In this document: one piece after another, positions 27,443 to 35,879 of the stretch
Numbering within the stretch: the stretch's first letter is position 1
How the letters are laid out: each line of letters opens with the position of its first letter
NCBI RefSeq assembly: GCF_021389935.1
Contig: NZ_CP089979.1
Span: forward strand, 477,001-541,000
Length of the DNA stretch: 64,000 nt
DNA from: Fulvivirga ligni
GTDB lineage: Bacteria; Bacteroidota; Bacteroidia; Cytophagales; Cyclobacteriaceae
Direction of reading: 5' to 3'
Made by a program: the position numbers and the translations under genes
The notes under the pieces: generated by a model
Seen by the model: only the letters and a program-made list of their open reading frames with translations
What the model was told of the DNA's origin: nothing
Databases searched by the model: none

Positions 27443-28516
27443 TTAAAACTCGGCTCCCGAAGATCTACCCAAATGTGTCATAGCATTTCTGAACCCAATA
27501 TAGGCTCTAACCGAATCTTTAAATTCAAAAGTTCTAGTTCCTGTTTCTAGGTAATAGGCCACATCTTTCCATGATCCTCCTCTGATTACTTTCTTAGGAA
27601 GAATTTCAGGATCATATTGTGCGCTATTTGGATCTGTACGCTTGTCGATGTATTGAGGGTTTAGATCCCAAACGGTAGGTACAGAAACAGGACTAAAGTC
27701 ATCCAAACACCACTCTGCAACATTTCCAGCCATGTCATATAAACCGTAGTCATTGGCAAAGTATTCTGCAACTGGAGCTGCGTAGGCGAAACCATCATCA
27801 TAATAGTTTCCTCTTCCTGGCTTGAAGTTAGCCAGCATACAACCTTTAGAGTTTCTTATATAAGGGTTACCCCAAGGATATTTAGCCATATCCCTACCGC
27901 CTCTGGCAGCATATTCCCATTCAGCTTCGTTTGGTAACCTGAAAGACGGCATTGGCACTTCACCAACACTGATTCTGTAGTCAGCCCAATAAGCAGTTCT
28001 CCACTTACTGAAATATACAGCAGCCTCCCAGTTAACACCTACTACTGGATAGTCATCATAACCAGGGTGCCAGTAGTAATAATCCTGAACAGGATCTCCC
28101 ATGTGGTGAGCAAAGTCTCTCACCCATACAGTGGTATCAGGGTAATAATCGCTTCTTATTTTATCCTCTCCTAAAACACTCACTGAGTCTTCAAAAAGAC
28201 GATTAATAAATTGGCGATATTCATTATTGGTTATCTCGGTATCATCCATGTAGAATGAACCAATAGTAATTTGCTTGTTAAAATTGATTTGGGTAGAAGC
28301 GGGATCTTCATCGGCTTGTCCCATATGAAAGGTTCCAGCGGGAATAGGTACCATACCGTAAGGTAGTGTCATTACCCAACCTTCTCGACCCTGTACACCT
28401 ACCAGTTCGCCTTGGTCACCTCCTCCGCCACCCAGGCCTAAGAGTCCACAACCTCCTAATATTGCTGGTGCCAACAACAACAATGAGTAGAGGAATCTTC
28501 TTGTAACTTTATGCAT
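27443..28516 (-). CDS. gldK: T9SS lipoprotein GldK (formylglycine-generating-enzyme fold)
   Basis: Outer-membrane lipoprotein forming the periplasmic ring with GldN. The lipobox LGGC (Cys22) follows a signal peptide; the SUMF1-like domain shows IPAGTFHMGQADEDP, MDDTEITNNEYRQF, NWEAAVYFSKWRTAY, RLPNEAEWEYAARGG and VIRGGSWKD. It should be structural rather than enzymatic. Length is 357 residues, shorter than some GldK proteins of about 460 but similar to other Cytophagales versions. A 196-base AT-rich intergenic region lies upstream, where I could not fix a consensus promoter. Confidence 0.95.
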   Translation of the reverse strand: MHKVTRRFLYSLLLLAPAILGGCGLLGLGGGGGDQGELVGVQGREGWVMTLPYGMVPIPAGTFHMGQADEDPASTQINFNKQITIGSFYMDDTEITNNEYRQFINRLFEDSVSVLGEDKIRSDYYPDTTVWVRDFAHHMGDPVQDYYYWHPGYDDYPVVGVNWEAAVYFSKWRTAYWADYRISVGEVPMPSFRLPNEAEWEYAARGGRDMAKYPWGNPYIRNSKGCMLANFKPGRGNYYDDGFAYAAPVAEYFANDYGLYDMAGNVAEWCLDDFSPVSVPTVWDLNPQYIDKRTDPNSAQYDPEILPKKVIRGGSWKDVAYYLETGTRTFEFKDSVRAYIGFRNAMTHLGRSSGAEF

Positions 28517-28712
28517 AACACTTTTGTTTAAACTCTTTAACTTTTAATTCCAGTTAAAGCCAACCGTTTGTTTGTTTTAAATTTTTGAAGCGGAAATATA
28601 TAAAAAAAAATCAATTTAAATTCGCCCGTATAATAGTTTTTAGCAGGCTAGAGTTAAAAAATATATTTCACAAATTGTATAAATTCTTTTTAAAAGCAAA
28701 ATATTTTAAAGC

Positions 28713-29669
28713 TTAATGTCTGAACCTCGGTGATCTCACTATTTTCTTCCCACTGCCAGGGTTCACAGGTAATTGATAACTCACTAAAACTTCATGTGTC
28801 GTTGGTTTCTTGGCATCTTGCTGACTAATAACATAACCGAACGAATAGCCAAAGCTTAACGACTTATCCTTTAAAAAATTGTATCCGAGCAACACATTTA
28901 TATCCTCCGACTGGCGATAAGATAACCCACCCCACATCTGATCTTTATAATATGCAAGTCCGCCTAATACAAAACTATACTCATTAAAGTCAGTATATAC
29001 TAGCATTGAGGGAGAAACTTTTACATCAAAATTAACCTCGTGAACATATCCTAACGTAAAATAAGCATGATTTTCGAAAGGATTTCTAATCGCATCTATA
29101 CCAAAATTAAATTCTGATTTTAAAATGTGATTAAAGCTCAAGCCTGCATAATATTTTTCAGATCTATAATAAACACCCACAGCCATGTCTGGTCTTATCT
29201 GAGATTCCTCTCCTGCTTGTAGGATCTCGTCATCAGGATCAATAGCATTATATTTATCTCTATCTATTGACATTGAAACAAGTCCAGCGCGCAAACCAAA
29301 GCTTAGCTTGGAATTCTTTATACCTAAATGGTAGGCATAGGAAACCTGCATTTCCAAATTATTTATCGGACCGAGCTGATCATTTACTACATGAGCTCCA
29401 AATCCACTCTTAAATCTATAGATGGGAGTGGTCATACTAAAGACAGAGGTAGTTGGTGCACCACCATCATCAAAAGTACCTTGATAACCAGCCCATTGTC
29501 TTCTATGGATCAAAGTCATTTGGGTAACTCCTTCACTTCCTGCAAAAGCAGGGTTATAAAAGAGCATATTCTTCATGTAATATGAAAATTGGGCATCTTG
29601 CTGTGCGCTAGCTCCATTAAAGCTAAAAAATAGCGCCACCAGTGATATGTAAAAAATTATCCTACGCAT
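28713..29669 (-). CDS. PorP/SprF family T9SS outer membrane protein
   Basis: Outer membrane beta-barrel of the type IX secretion machinery. A signal peptide ending ASAQ precedes QDAQFSYYMKNMLFYNPAFAGSEG, the invariant PorP/SprF opening (D-x-Q-F-S-x-Y, NPA-AG), followed by alternating barrel strands. I start it at the ATG at 29669 (318 residues) rather than a TTG four codons earlier. It is first in the order porP-gldK-gldL-gldM-gldN, as in many gliding Bacteroidota. Confidence 0.92.
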   Translation of the reverse strand: MRRIIFYISLVALFFSFNGASAQQDAQFSYYMKNMLFYNPAFAGSEGVTQMTLIHRRQWAGYQGTFDDGGAPTTSVFSMTTPIYRFKSGFGAHVVNDQLGPINNLEMQVSYAYHLGIKNSKLSFGLRAGLVSMSIDRDKYNAIDPDDEILQAGEESQIRPDMAVGVYYRSEKYYAGLSFNHILKSEFNFGIDAIRNPFENHAYFTLGYVHEVNFDVKVSPSMLVYTDFNEYSFVLGGLAYYKDQMWGGLSYRQSEDINVLLGYNFLKDKSLSFGYSFGYVISQQDAKKPTTHEVLVSYQLPVNPGSGKKIVRSPRFRH

Positions 29670-29787
29670 ATCTATAATCAAAAAGCAGTCTTAAATATAA
29701 AGCATTTTCAACCATAGATTCAAGCCTTTTTAAATAAAAGGCAGAAGATAATATCTTATTTACATTAATTTAATATAAAAATCTATC

Positions 29788-30564
29788 TTATTTGATCCCA
29801 TTCGCCTTCTTAATATAAAGCTCAATAGCACCTGTCATAGATGGTGCATTAGGTAAAGGAGCTTCAATATCAAGAATCATATTAGCTTCTCTAACAGCTT
29901 TGGCCGTGGTAGGTCCAAAAGCTGCTATTCTAGTGTTATTCTGTTTGAAGTCAGGAAAGTTCACTAAAAGAGAGTTAATACCAGAAGGACTAAAGAAGGC
30001 TAGTATGTCATAATAAACATCTTCTAAGTCTGACAAGTCACTAGCTACTGTACGATATATTACTGCTTCTGAAAATTTAAAATCATTTTCACCAAGGAAT
30101 ACAGGTATATCGTCCTTTCTTATATCCGAGCATGGGAATAAATATTTCTCATTCTTATGTTTCTTAAGAATTTCGATTAGATCTCCAGCTGTTCTATGGC
30201 CTGTAAAAATTTTTCTTTTTCGAATTACTATATATTTCTGCAGATAGTTAGCAGTTTGCTCTGAAATACAGAAGTATTTCATATCTGCAGGCATTTCAAT
30301 TTTCAGCTCACCACATATACTAAAGAAATGGTCTACGGCATTTCTACTTGTAAATATTATGGCAGTATGATTTAAAATATCAATCTTTTGCTGTCTAAAC
30401 TCCTTAATCGATACAGGATCGACCTGGATGAATGGACGAAAATCTACTTTGATATTGTATTTTTCTGCCAACATGAAATATGGCGAATTATCATTACTTG
30501 GTTTCGGCTGAGACACCAGGATACTCTTAACGGGACGTATCCTTTCTTTCACTTGATCGGTCAT
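29788..30564 (-). CDS. hemD: Uroporphyrinogen-III synthase
   Basis: Cyclises hydroxymethylbilane to uroporphyrinogen III in haem synthesis. Family sequence is very variable, but the two-lobed Rossmann pattern is visible: ILVSQPKPS at the start, IIFTSRNAVDHFF in lobe two, LFPCSDIRKDDIP, and the closing AFGPTTAKAVRE which is the best-conserved motif. I use the ATG at 30564 (258 residues); the frame begins at a TTG at 30579. Its neighbour is a DUF4271 gene, a pairing common in Bacteroidota. Confidence 0.88.
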   Translation of the reverse strand: MTDQVKERIRPVKSILVSQPKPSNDNSPYFMLAEKYNIKVDFRPFIQVDPVSIKEFRQQKIDILNHTAIIFTSRNAVDHFFSICGELKIEMPADMKYFCISEQTANYLQKYIVIRKRKIFTGHRTAGDLIEILKKHKNEKYLFPCSDIRKDDIPVFLGENDFKFSEAVIYRTVASDLSDLEDVYYDILAFFSPSGINSLLVNFPDFKQNNTRIAAFGPTTAKAVREANMILDIEAPLPNAPSMTGAIELYIKKANGIK

Positions 30565-30593
30565 ATCTTCGCGCAACAATTACTTCTAGATAC

Positions 30594-31301
30594 TCAGAAT
30601 GGTTGATTTAGTCCTAAATACAGAAGTAAAATATATGGTATTACTTCTGTGCCGCAAAGGTAGGAAAATAAATGCAAAGTTCTATACGCACCAGTATTCA
30701 ATAGCTTAAAAAACAAGATAATAATCTTAATTCCCATTAAGATTAACATAATATTAAACAAAATAATATAATAATTAGCTGATACTATCCCGAAACCATA
30801 ATAAGAGAATACTAAAAATACTAATCCAACTGAGAAAATAACCATGGAAATTCTCACATAATTAATAAAATGTGAATTCAGAAAACTACCAAGCTTAAAT
30901 AGCCCCGTAAGGTTTCCTATGAGTAAATATTTGATTGTTAGCCATAAGAAAATAAGTAAGGAAATCTTAATCCAATTAAGAAGCCCCTCTATAAATGTAT
31001 CAGCTCTGAACATTCCTATATCCTGGAAAATCTGTGACAGATTAGCACAGAAGAATACCGTAAGTCCTATAAGCAAACTAAGGAAAAGGTAAAAAAGGAG
31101 ATTGACACCATTCAGAGGTCTATTCTTTAAGAGGTTCTCATCTATCTCTCTTACCCCAATGGCTCTCCTCAATTTGAAGAACTCGATAAAGGTATTGACA
31201 TAGAAGCTATACAATACCGCCAGGAAAATTGCCAGTATTAGTATAGACACAAAAATCACATTGTTGAAATTACTTTGTCTTCTTTGCTTTATTAACACCA
31301 A
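30594..31301 (-). CDS. DUF4271 membrane protein (C-terminal part of a UGA-interrupted gene?)
   Basis: Polytopic membrane protein of 235 residues with about six hydrophobic segments, including IKYLLIGNLTGLFKL and ending GTEVIPYILLLYLGL, which matches DUF4271. Its function is unknown. The first possible starts are TTG (31301) or GTG (31298); no ATG lies near. It is in exactly the same frame as the upstream 137-residue ORF: only one TGA (31307-31305) and one GAT codon come between. The two may therefore be one protein with an exported N-terminal domain, interrupted by a nonsense codon or a sequencing error. Confidence 0.78.
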   Translation of the reverse strand: MVLIKQRRQSNFNNVIFVSILILAIFLAVLYSFYVNTFIEFFKLRRAIGVREIDENLLKNRPLNGVNLLFYLFLSLLIGLTVFFCANLSQIFQDIGMFRADTFIEGLLNWIKISLLIFLWLTIKYLLIGNLTGLFKLGSFLNSHFINYVRISMVIFSVGLVFLVFSYYGFGIVSANYYIILFNIMLILMGIKIIILFFKLLNTGAYRTLHLFSYLCGTEVIPYILLLYLGLNQPF

Positions 31302-31304
31302 ATC

Positions 31305-31718
31305 TCAAGATAATGGAGCTGAATCAGCTGTGCTAATAGATAGCACTTGAGTAGTAAGGTTAAAAACATTTAAGTTTTTATTATATAAAGTAAACCGTAA
31401 GTCGGATTGATATAGACCCTGAAGACTATCAATAGACAATAACCTAGTACCTTTTAATATTAAGGCTAAATCATTATTAAGAAAAACTGAAACAGGATCG
31501 GAGGATTTTAGCAACAAACTTTTACCCTCATATTCCTTTTCTTTCAGCGTAAAGTGAATGGTACTTTTCTGATAATTGGTTTTGTCTATAAGAGGCAAAT
31601 ACCCATCATTATCCACGAAGTACCAATCTTCATTAAGATTACGCACAACAGTGGTATCAATAGTGGCAGCTTCGGCAGAAAGCTGAAGCAAAAGAAATAT
31701 AGTGAGTATTCTTATCAA
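31305..31718 (-). CDS. Exported beta-rich hypothetical protein (N-terminal part of a UGA-interrupted gene?)
   Basis: 137 residues with a short signal peptide (to about AEA, residue 17) and a strand-rich domain (NLNEDWYFVDNDGYLPL, then alternating strands). No motif gives a function. Start is a TTG at 31718, with an in-frame stop a few codons upstream. It ends in TGA, and the same frame continues after one codon into the DUF4271 membrane protein. The arrangement signal peptide, extracytoplasmic beta domain, then membrane domain would make sense as one protein of about 375 residues. If the stop is real, this is a small secreted protein translated just before DUF4271. Confidence 0.6.
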   Translation of the reverse strand: MIRILTIFLLLQLSAEAATIDTTVVRNLNEDWYFVDNDGYLPLIDKTNYQKSTIHFTLKEKEYEGKSLLLKSSDPVSVFLNNDLALILKGTRLLSIDSLQGLYQSDLRFTLYNKNLNVFNLTTQVLSISTADSAPLS

Positions 31719-31748
31719 ATGATATAATTTTTACTGAGTCGCAATTTA

Positions 31749-33473
31749 TTAGAAATTGGCCACATAACCGAAATGAAATTTAGAAAGTCTTGCACTAAAA
31801 GGTTGTTCATCAGATCTCCCTATGGCATAAGCCAAATTAACTCGCCCATTACCCGTTGGAAGTGATAAACCTAAGCCTGCCCCCAGTGGTGCAGTTAGTC
31901 CCATTGAACTTACCTTATTTCGCATAACAGATTGATCATAAAACAAATACAAATATGAGTCATAATTAAAATACCACTCTAGTTGTACATTGGATAAAAA
32001 ATAGCTTGATGCATAAAAGTTATTCTCATTAAATCCTCTTAGAGATTTTAGGCCGCCTACTCTGAAAAGATCATTTATATATAAATGATCGTTTATGAGT
32101 GCAGCCCCGGATAATTTATGGTTCAACTTAAAATATTTAGTCAAAGGAAAAGAATAATGAATCATACCCTGCAGTTTATATTGGACTGACTCAGAATTGA
32201 GACTATCTGAAGTAACTAAACCTGGAAGAGTTGCCTGACTAACCTTTTTATTTCCAAGCGCTCCACTAAATAGTAGCTGTAACGCTGATTTACCTACTTC
32301 ACTTATGTTAGGATCACTTCGCCTATACACTACACCATAATAATTAAGATCCAGATTGGGGACAATCTCAGAGTTATCAGTACTGGTGAGCTTTCTTGAA
32401 GAAGTGAATTCATTTAAAAAAGCGATATTATTTTTCCTGAATGAGTAATTCAGGCCTATTAAACCACTGCGATTAATAAAGGTGCTATCTTCTTTAAAAA
32501 GGTTAAAGTTAAACTCAACATTTAAAGGAGTACTCAAAATATTTGGAAGCTGCAAAGACATATCGAGCAACTGTGACTCTGGCTTTAATCTTTTCCATTC
32601 TACCTCAAAGGATTTTCCACTTCTAAAGAGGTTTGAAAGCCTAAGATCAAACTGGCCTGTGACCATGAGCCTTCCATCGGCCTGAGCATTGGGCAAAAAG
32701 CCAATAACTCCATCTATGTAGTCAGCTTTTTTATGCTTTAAACTTAGGATGACCCTCGCCTGGTCATTTTGAAAAGTTATTTCTGGCTCTTTTTCTAAAA
32801 TCAGAAAATTTAACTGAGAAATAAGTTTACCGATTTCATCAATATTCTTTTGTTGAAAAGGTTTACCGTAACTCAAACGCAAATAATTAGCCAGCCACTT
32901 ATCTTTAACATTTACATTTCCCTGAACCACCAAGCTATCATAAGTGATCGAAGGCCCCGCCTCGTATAACAAGGTACTTTCAACACTTCCACCAACAATT
33001 GTAAGGGAATCTAACATTACAGATGCAAATGGAAGTCCGCTGTTTTCACTCTGCTTTATTATTCCTTCGAAAAGCCTGGTTAGCTCCTTGATCTTGAATG
33101 GCTTATTAGAAAAGAATCTTTCTCTAAATCCTGCTTTACTTAACAAGGTCTCTGGCACGTTTCCGGCAGACAACCTGGCCCATTCGAATATCTGGCCTCT
33201 TTCAATAATGACATTGACAACCGAATCTTGCTGATTTAATTCTGATATCTGAGCAGACAAATATCCTTGGTATACCTTTTCTCTAAGTTCATTTTTAATA
33301 TTGCCCGCAATCAATATACTATCAGAAACCATTTGGGTGGCATAGGGAGAGTCTTGCTCGAGATCATAATAGTTGATTAGATATGTTTGTGCAAAAACCT
33401 GAGGAGACAAAAGTATAAGACCTGCCAGGCACGTAATCCTTACTAAAAACTTTAAGTTTGCAATTATTCTCAA
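31749..33473 (-). CDS. BamA/TamA-family (Omp85/D15) outer membrane protein
   Basis: Outer membrane barrel with N-terminal POTRA-like domains. The signal peptide is RIIANLKFLVRITCLAGL to SPQVFAQ. One POTRA-like unit is clear around YDSLVVQGNVNVKDKWLANYLRLSYG; the C-terminal barrel includes the GLKSLRGFNENNFYASSYFL motif (the RGF/Y loop of Omp85 proteins) and ends FHFGYVANF with a terminal aromatic. The frame is open to 33566, but the TTG at 33473 gives the best signal peptide and abuts the ATG of divergent hemW at 33474; an ATG at 33494 is an alternative. Length is about 574 residues, shorter than true BamA, so a side role is likely. Confidence 0.82.
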   Translation of the reverse strand: MRIIANLKFLVRITCLAGLILLSPQVFAQTYLINYYDLEQDSPYATQMVSDSILIAGNIKNELREKVYQGYLSAQISELNQQDSVVNVIIERGQIFEWARLSAGNVPETLLSKAGFRERFFSNKPFKIKELTRLFEGIIKQSENSGLPFASVMLDSLTIVGGSVESTLLYEAGPSITYDSLVVQGNVNVKDKWLANYLRLSYGKPFQQKNIDEIGKLISQLNFLILEKEPEITFQNDQARVILSLKHKKADYIDGVIGFLPNAQADGRLMVTGQFDLRLSNLFRSGKSFEVEWKRLKPESQLLDMSLQLPNILSTPLNVEFNFNLFKEDSTFINRSGLIGLNYSFRKNNIAFLNEFTSSRKLTSTDNSEIVPNLDLNYYGVVYRRSDPNISEVGKSALQLLFSGALGNKKVSQATLPGLVTSDSLNSESVQYKLQGMIHYSFPLTKYFKLNHKLSGAALINDHLYINDLFRVGGLKSLRGFNENNFYASSYFLSNVQLEWYFNYDSYLYLFYDQSVMRNKVSSMGLTAPLGAGLGLSLPTGNGRVNLAYAIGRSDEQPFSARLSKFHFGYVANF

Positions 33474-34598
33474 ATGGCAGGTATCTACATCCATATTCCG
33501 TTCTGCAAGCAAGCATGTCACTACTGCGATTTTCATTTCAGCACAAATCAAAGTTATGTGGCTCAAATGACAGCAGCAATTTGTGATGAAATAAAATTAC
33601 AACGCAATTATTTAGAAAGGGAAGTTATTGACACTGTTTATTTTGGTGGCGGCACCCCTTCATTGCTTAGTCAAGGTCAAGTGGACCAGATTCTTAATAC
33701 TTTAGCCAAATATCATAACATTAATGAAAACGCGGAGATTTCATTTGAGGCCAACCCTGATGATTTAGATCTAAAGAAGCTTGGAGAACTATCTGAGTCA
33801 GGCATTAATCGACTAAGTATAGGGATTCAATCATTCTCTGAGGATGTTTTAAAATTTCTAAATAGGGCACATAATCGTGATCAAGCCCTAAATTCTATAC
33901 ATTGGGCTAGAGAAGCTGGTTTTGAGAATATAAGCATTGATCTCATCTATGGTATTTCAATCAATAACCACATTGGATGGAAAAGCGATTTAAAAACTAT
34001 CCTTGAGATAAAGCCTGAGCACATATCTTCTTATTGCTTGACAATAGAGCCTCAAACAGTCTTTGGTCATAGGGCAAAGAAAGGCCAATTCCCAAAACAG
34101 GATGAAGAATTTGAGGCTGAGCAGTACGATATGTTAATTAGTCAATTAATATCAGCAGGATATTTACATTATGAAGTTTCTAATTTTTGCCTCCCTGAAA
34201 AATATTCAAGGCATAATTCGAACTATTGGAAACAGAAGAAATATCTAGGGCTAGGTCCGGGAGCTCATTCTTATAATATGACGGAGAGACAATTTAATGT
34301 AAGCCATAACCACAAGTATATGAGCAGTATACAAGAAGGAACGGTGCCAGCTGACTTTGAAGTGCTCACCCTGGAGGAGAAAATAAATGAGTATATTTTA
34401 ACGACAATTAGAACAATTTGGGGATGTGATTTGAGTTATCTTAAAGATAAGCATGGTTACGATCTCTATTCGAGAAAGTATTCATATCTCAACGATTTGA
34501 TTTCCAATAAGTTTGCAATGCTTGAGGGAACAAGTCTGAAATTGACAGAAGAAGGTCTATTGTTAGCTGACGAAATTTCATCCGCATTATTTGTGTAA
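33474..34598 (+). CDS. hemW: Radical SAM haem chaperone HemW
   Basis: MAGIYIHIPFCKQACHYCDF is the classic N-terminus, with the three Fe-S cysteines C11, C15 and C18. GGGTPSLLS, the ANPDDL strand, SIGIQSFSED and LGLGPGAHSY follow in the right order. HemW-type proteins are haem chaperones rather than the coproporphyrinogen dehydrogenase HemN. Length is 374 residues. The start codon is certain from the family's N-terminus, and it directly abuts the start of the divergent BamA-like gene, so its promoter must lie inside that gene. Confidence 0.93.
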   Translation: MAGIYIHIPFCKQACHYCDFHFSTNQSYVAQMTAAICDEIKLQRNYLEREVIDTVYFGGGTPSLLSQGQVDQILNTLAKYHNINENAEISFEANPDDLDLKKLGELSESGINRLSIGIQSFSEDVLKFLNRAHNRDQALNSIHWAREAGFENISIDLIYGISINNHIGWKSDLKTILEIKPEHISSYCLTIEPQTVFGHRAKKGQFPKQDEEFEAEQYDMLISQLISAGYLHYEVSNFCLPEKYSRHNSNYWKQKKYLGLGPGAHSYNMTERQFNVSHNHKYMSSIQEGTVPADFEVLTLEEKINEYILTTIRTIWGCDLSYLKDKHGYDLYSRKYSYLNDLISNKFAMLEGTSLKLTEEGLLLADEISSALFV

Positions 34599-34771
34599 AA
34601 AGATTATAGTTGATCTTTGCTATGTAAAATAATGATATTAACTTTCTTAAAGGGGATGTTATAAATCTGGACAAGAGTCATTCTTTTTGAGAAGCATTTG
34701 TTTACTTTGTAGTATAGTCCACGAATAGTTAAATCATTTTAAACCAAACCTACTGCCTGACGCCGATTGAA

Positions 34772-35146
34772 ATGGATAGCGAAGAAAAAAAAGCATACCT
34801 ACTATTAAAATCTGTGATTTTCCATTACCATGGACTCGATGACGAGGAACGTAAAAACCTTGAAGAGACCACCAATGAAATTGATGGACAAGAAGAAATG
34901 CAGTGGGTAAATGATTTTATTGCGGAAGACTACTTCAACTCCTTTGAAAGAGCTCGTGAATATTTAAATACCATTATTGGTGACTACCCAAAAGATAAGC
35001 GTGTATTTTATATTGACATGGTTTGGAAAGCGAACAATTTGAAGGGCTATGTTACCGAACTAGAGGCAACAGCAATGCTTCAGCTTGCTAGAGACTGGCA
35101 CGTAGAAGAGGATTTGATCAATATCCTAAGGGGTAACAACTCTTGA
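34772..35146 (+). CDS. Conserved helical hypothetical protein (TerB-like?)
   Basis: 124 residues, predicted all-helical, acidic at the N-terminus (MDSEEKKAYLLLKSVIFHYH). The C-terminal region, VFYIDMVWKANNLKGYVTELEATAMLQLARDW, recalls the last helices of TerB-like (tellurite resistance) domains, but the conserved acidic metal residues are not obvious, so the relation is weak. A 173-base gap with no clear promoter separates it from hemW. It converges with the LytTR regulator. No function can be assigned. Confidence 0.6.
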   Translation: MDSEEKKAYLLLKSVIFHYHGLDDEERKNLEETTNEIDGQEEMQWVNDFIAEDYFNSFERAREYLNTIIGDYPKDKRVFYIDMVWKANNLKGYVTELEATAMLQLARDWHVEEDLINILRGNNS

Positions 35147-35156
35147 TGAATCTCAA

Positions 35157-35879
35157 TTAGAGACTCATCATTTCCTTGAATTTAGCTGCTTGTCTTCTGC
35201 TAACCTCTACTTTATCACCACCTTTTAGTTTAACCATAAGACCTCCGTTAAACCAGGGCTCGATACTTTCTACCCAGCTTAAGTTTACGATGTGCTTTCG
35301 GCTGGCTCTGAAAAAGCTGCGTGTATCCAATTTTTCATCCAGGGCATTCAAGGACTTATGGATCATTGGCTTATTATTATCAAAATATACTTTGATATAA
35401 TTACCGTCAGATTCAAAAAGCCTAACATCAGATAATCTTACAAACCAGCATTTATCTCCATCCTTCACAAATACCTGATCAGATAGAGTTAATTTCTTCT
35501 GATCCTCAATGGCCACTTCTTTAACAGGCTCTGATTTTTTCAAAAGCTTATTTAGGCTTTCGTTTAAACGTTCGGTTTGGATAGGTTTTAGTAAATAGTC
35601 TAGAGCATTCACTTCAAAAGCCTTCAATGCAAACTCGTCATAGGCTGTAGTAAAAATCACATGTGGCACATTATCCAACATCTCCAGTAACTCAAAACCC
35701 GTTTTACCTGGCATTTGTATATCCAGAAACAATAAATCAGGGTGCAGCTCATTGATCATCTCAAACGCTTCATCAGCATTGGCCGCCTCACCTACTATTT
35801 CTATTTGACTATAATCCTTTAATAAATTAATCAGCTCCTTCCTCGCTAATCTCTCGTCATCTATAATTAATGCCTTCAT
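35157..35879 (-). CDS. LytTR-family response regulator
   Basis: Receiver domain (residues 1-120, phospho-acceptor Asp53 in LLFLDIQMPGKTG, conserved Lys in LLKPIQ) joined to a C-terminal LytTR DNA-binding domain (about 135-240) with VFVKDGDKCWFVRLSDVRLFESDGNY and FFRASRKHIVNLSWVESIEPW. It should bind DNA as a dimer on phosphorylation by the kinase encoded upstream, whose stop overlaps its start by 4 bases. Target genes are unknown; self-regulation of the pair is common in the family. Confidence 0.93.
   Translation of the reverse strand: MKALIIDDERLARKELINLLKDYSQIEIVGEAANADEAFEMINELHPDLLFLDIQMPGKTGFELLEMLDNVPHVIFTTAYDEFALKAFEVNALDYLLKPIQTERLNESLNKLLKKSEPVKEVAIEDQKKLTLSDQVFVKDGDKCWFVRLSDVRLFESDGNYIKVYFDNNKPMIHKSLNALDEKLDTRSFFRASRKHIVNLSWVESIEPWFNGGLMVKLKGGDKVEVSRRQAAKFKEMMSL

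Noticed and set aside
31302-31307. UGA in the DUF4271 locus as selenocysteine
   Set aside because: No stem-loop of bacterial SECIS type follows the UGA by eye, and Sec would sit in an odd place at a domain border. Mutation, error or separate genes are likelier.
31749-33566. Start of the BamA-like gene at 33566
   Set aside because: The extra N-terminal stretch would overlap hemW's coding sequence by more than 90 bases and would bury the signal peptide.
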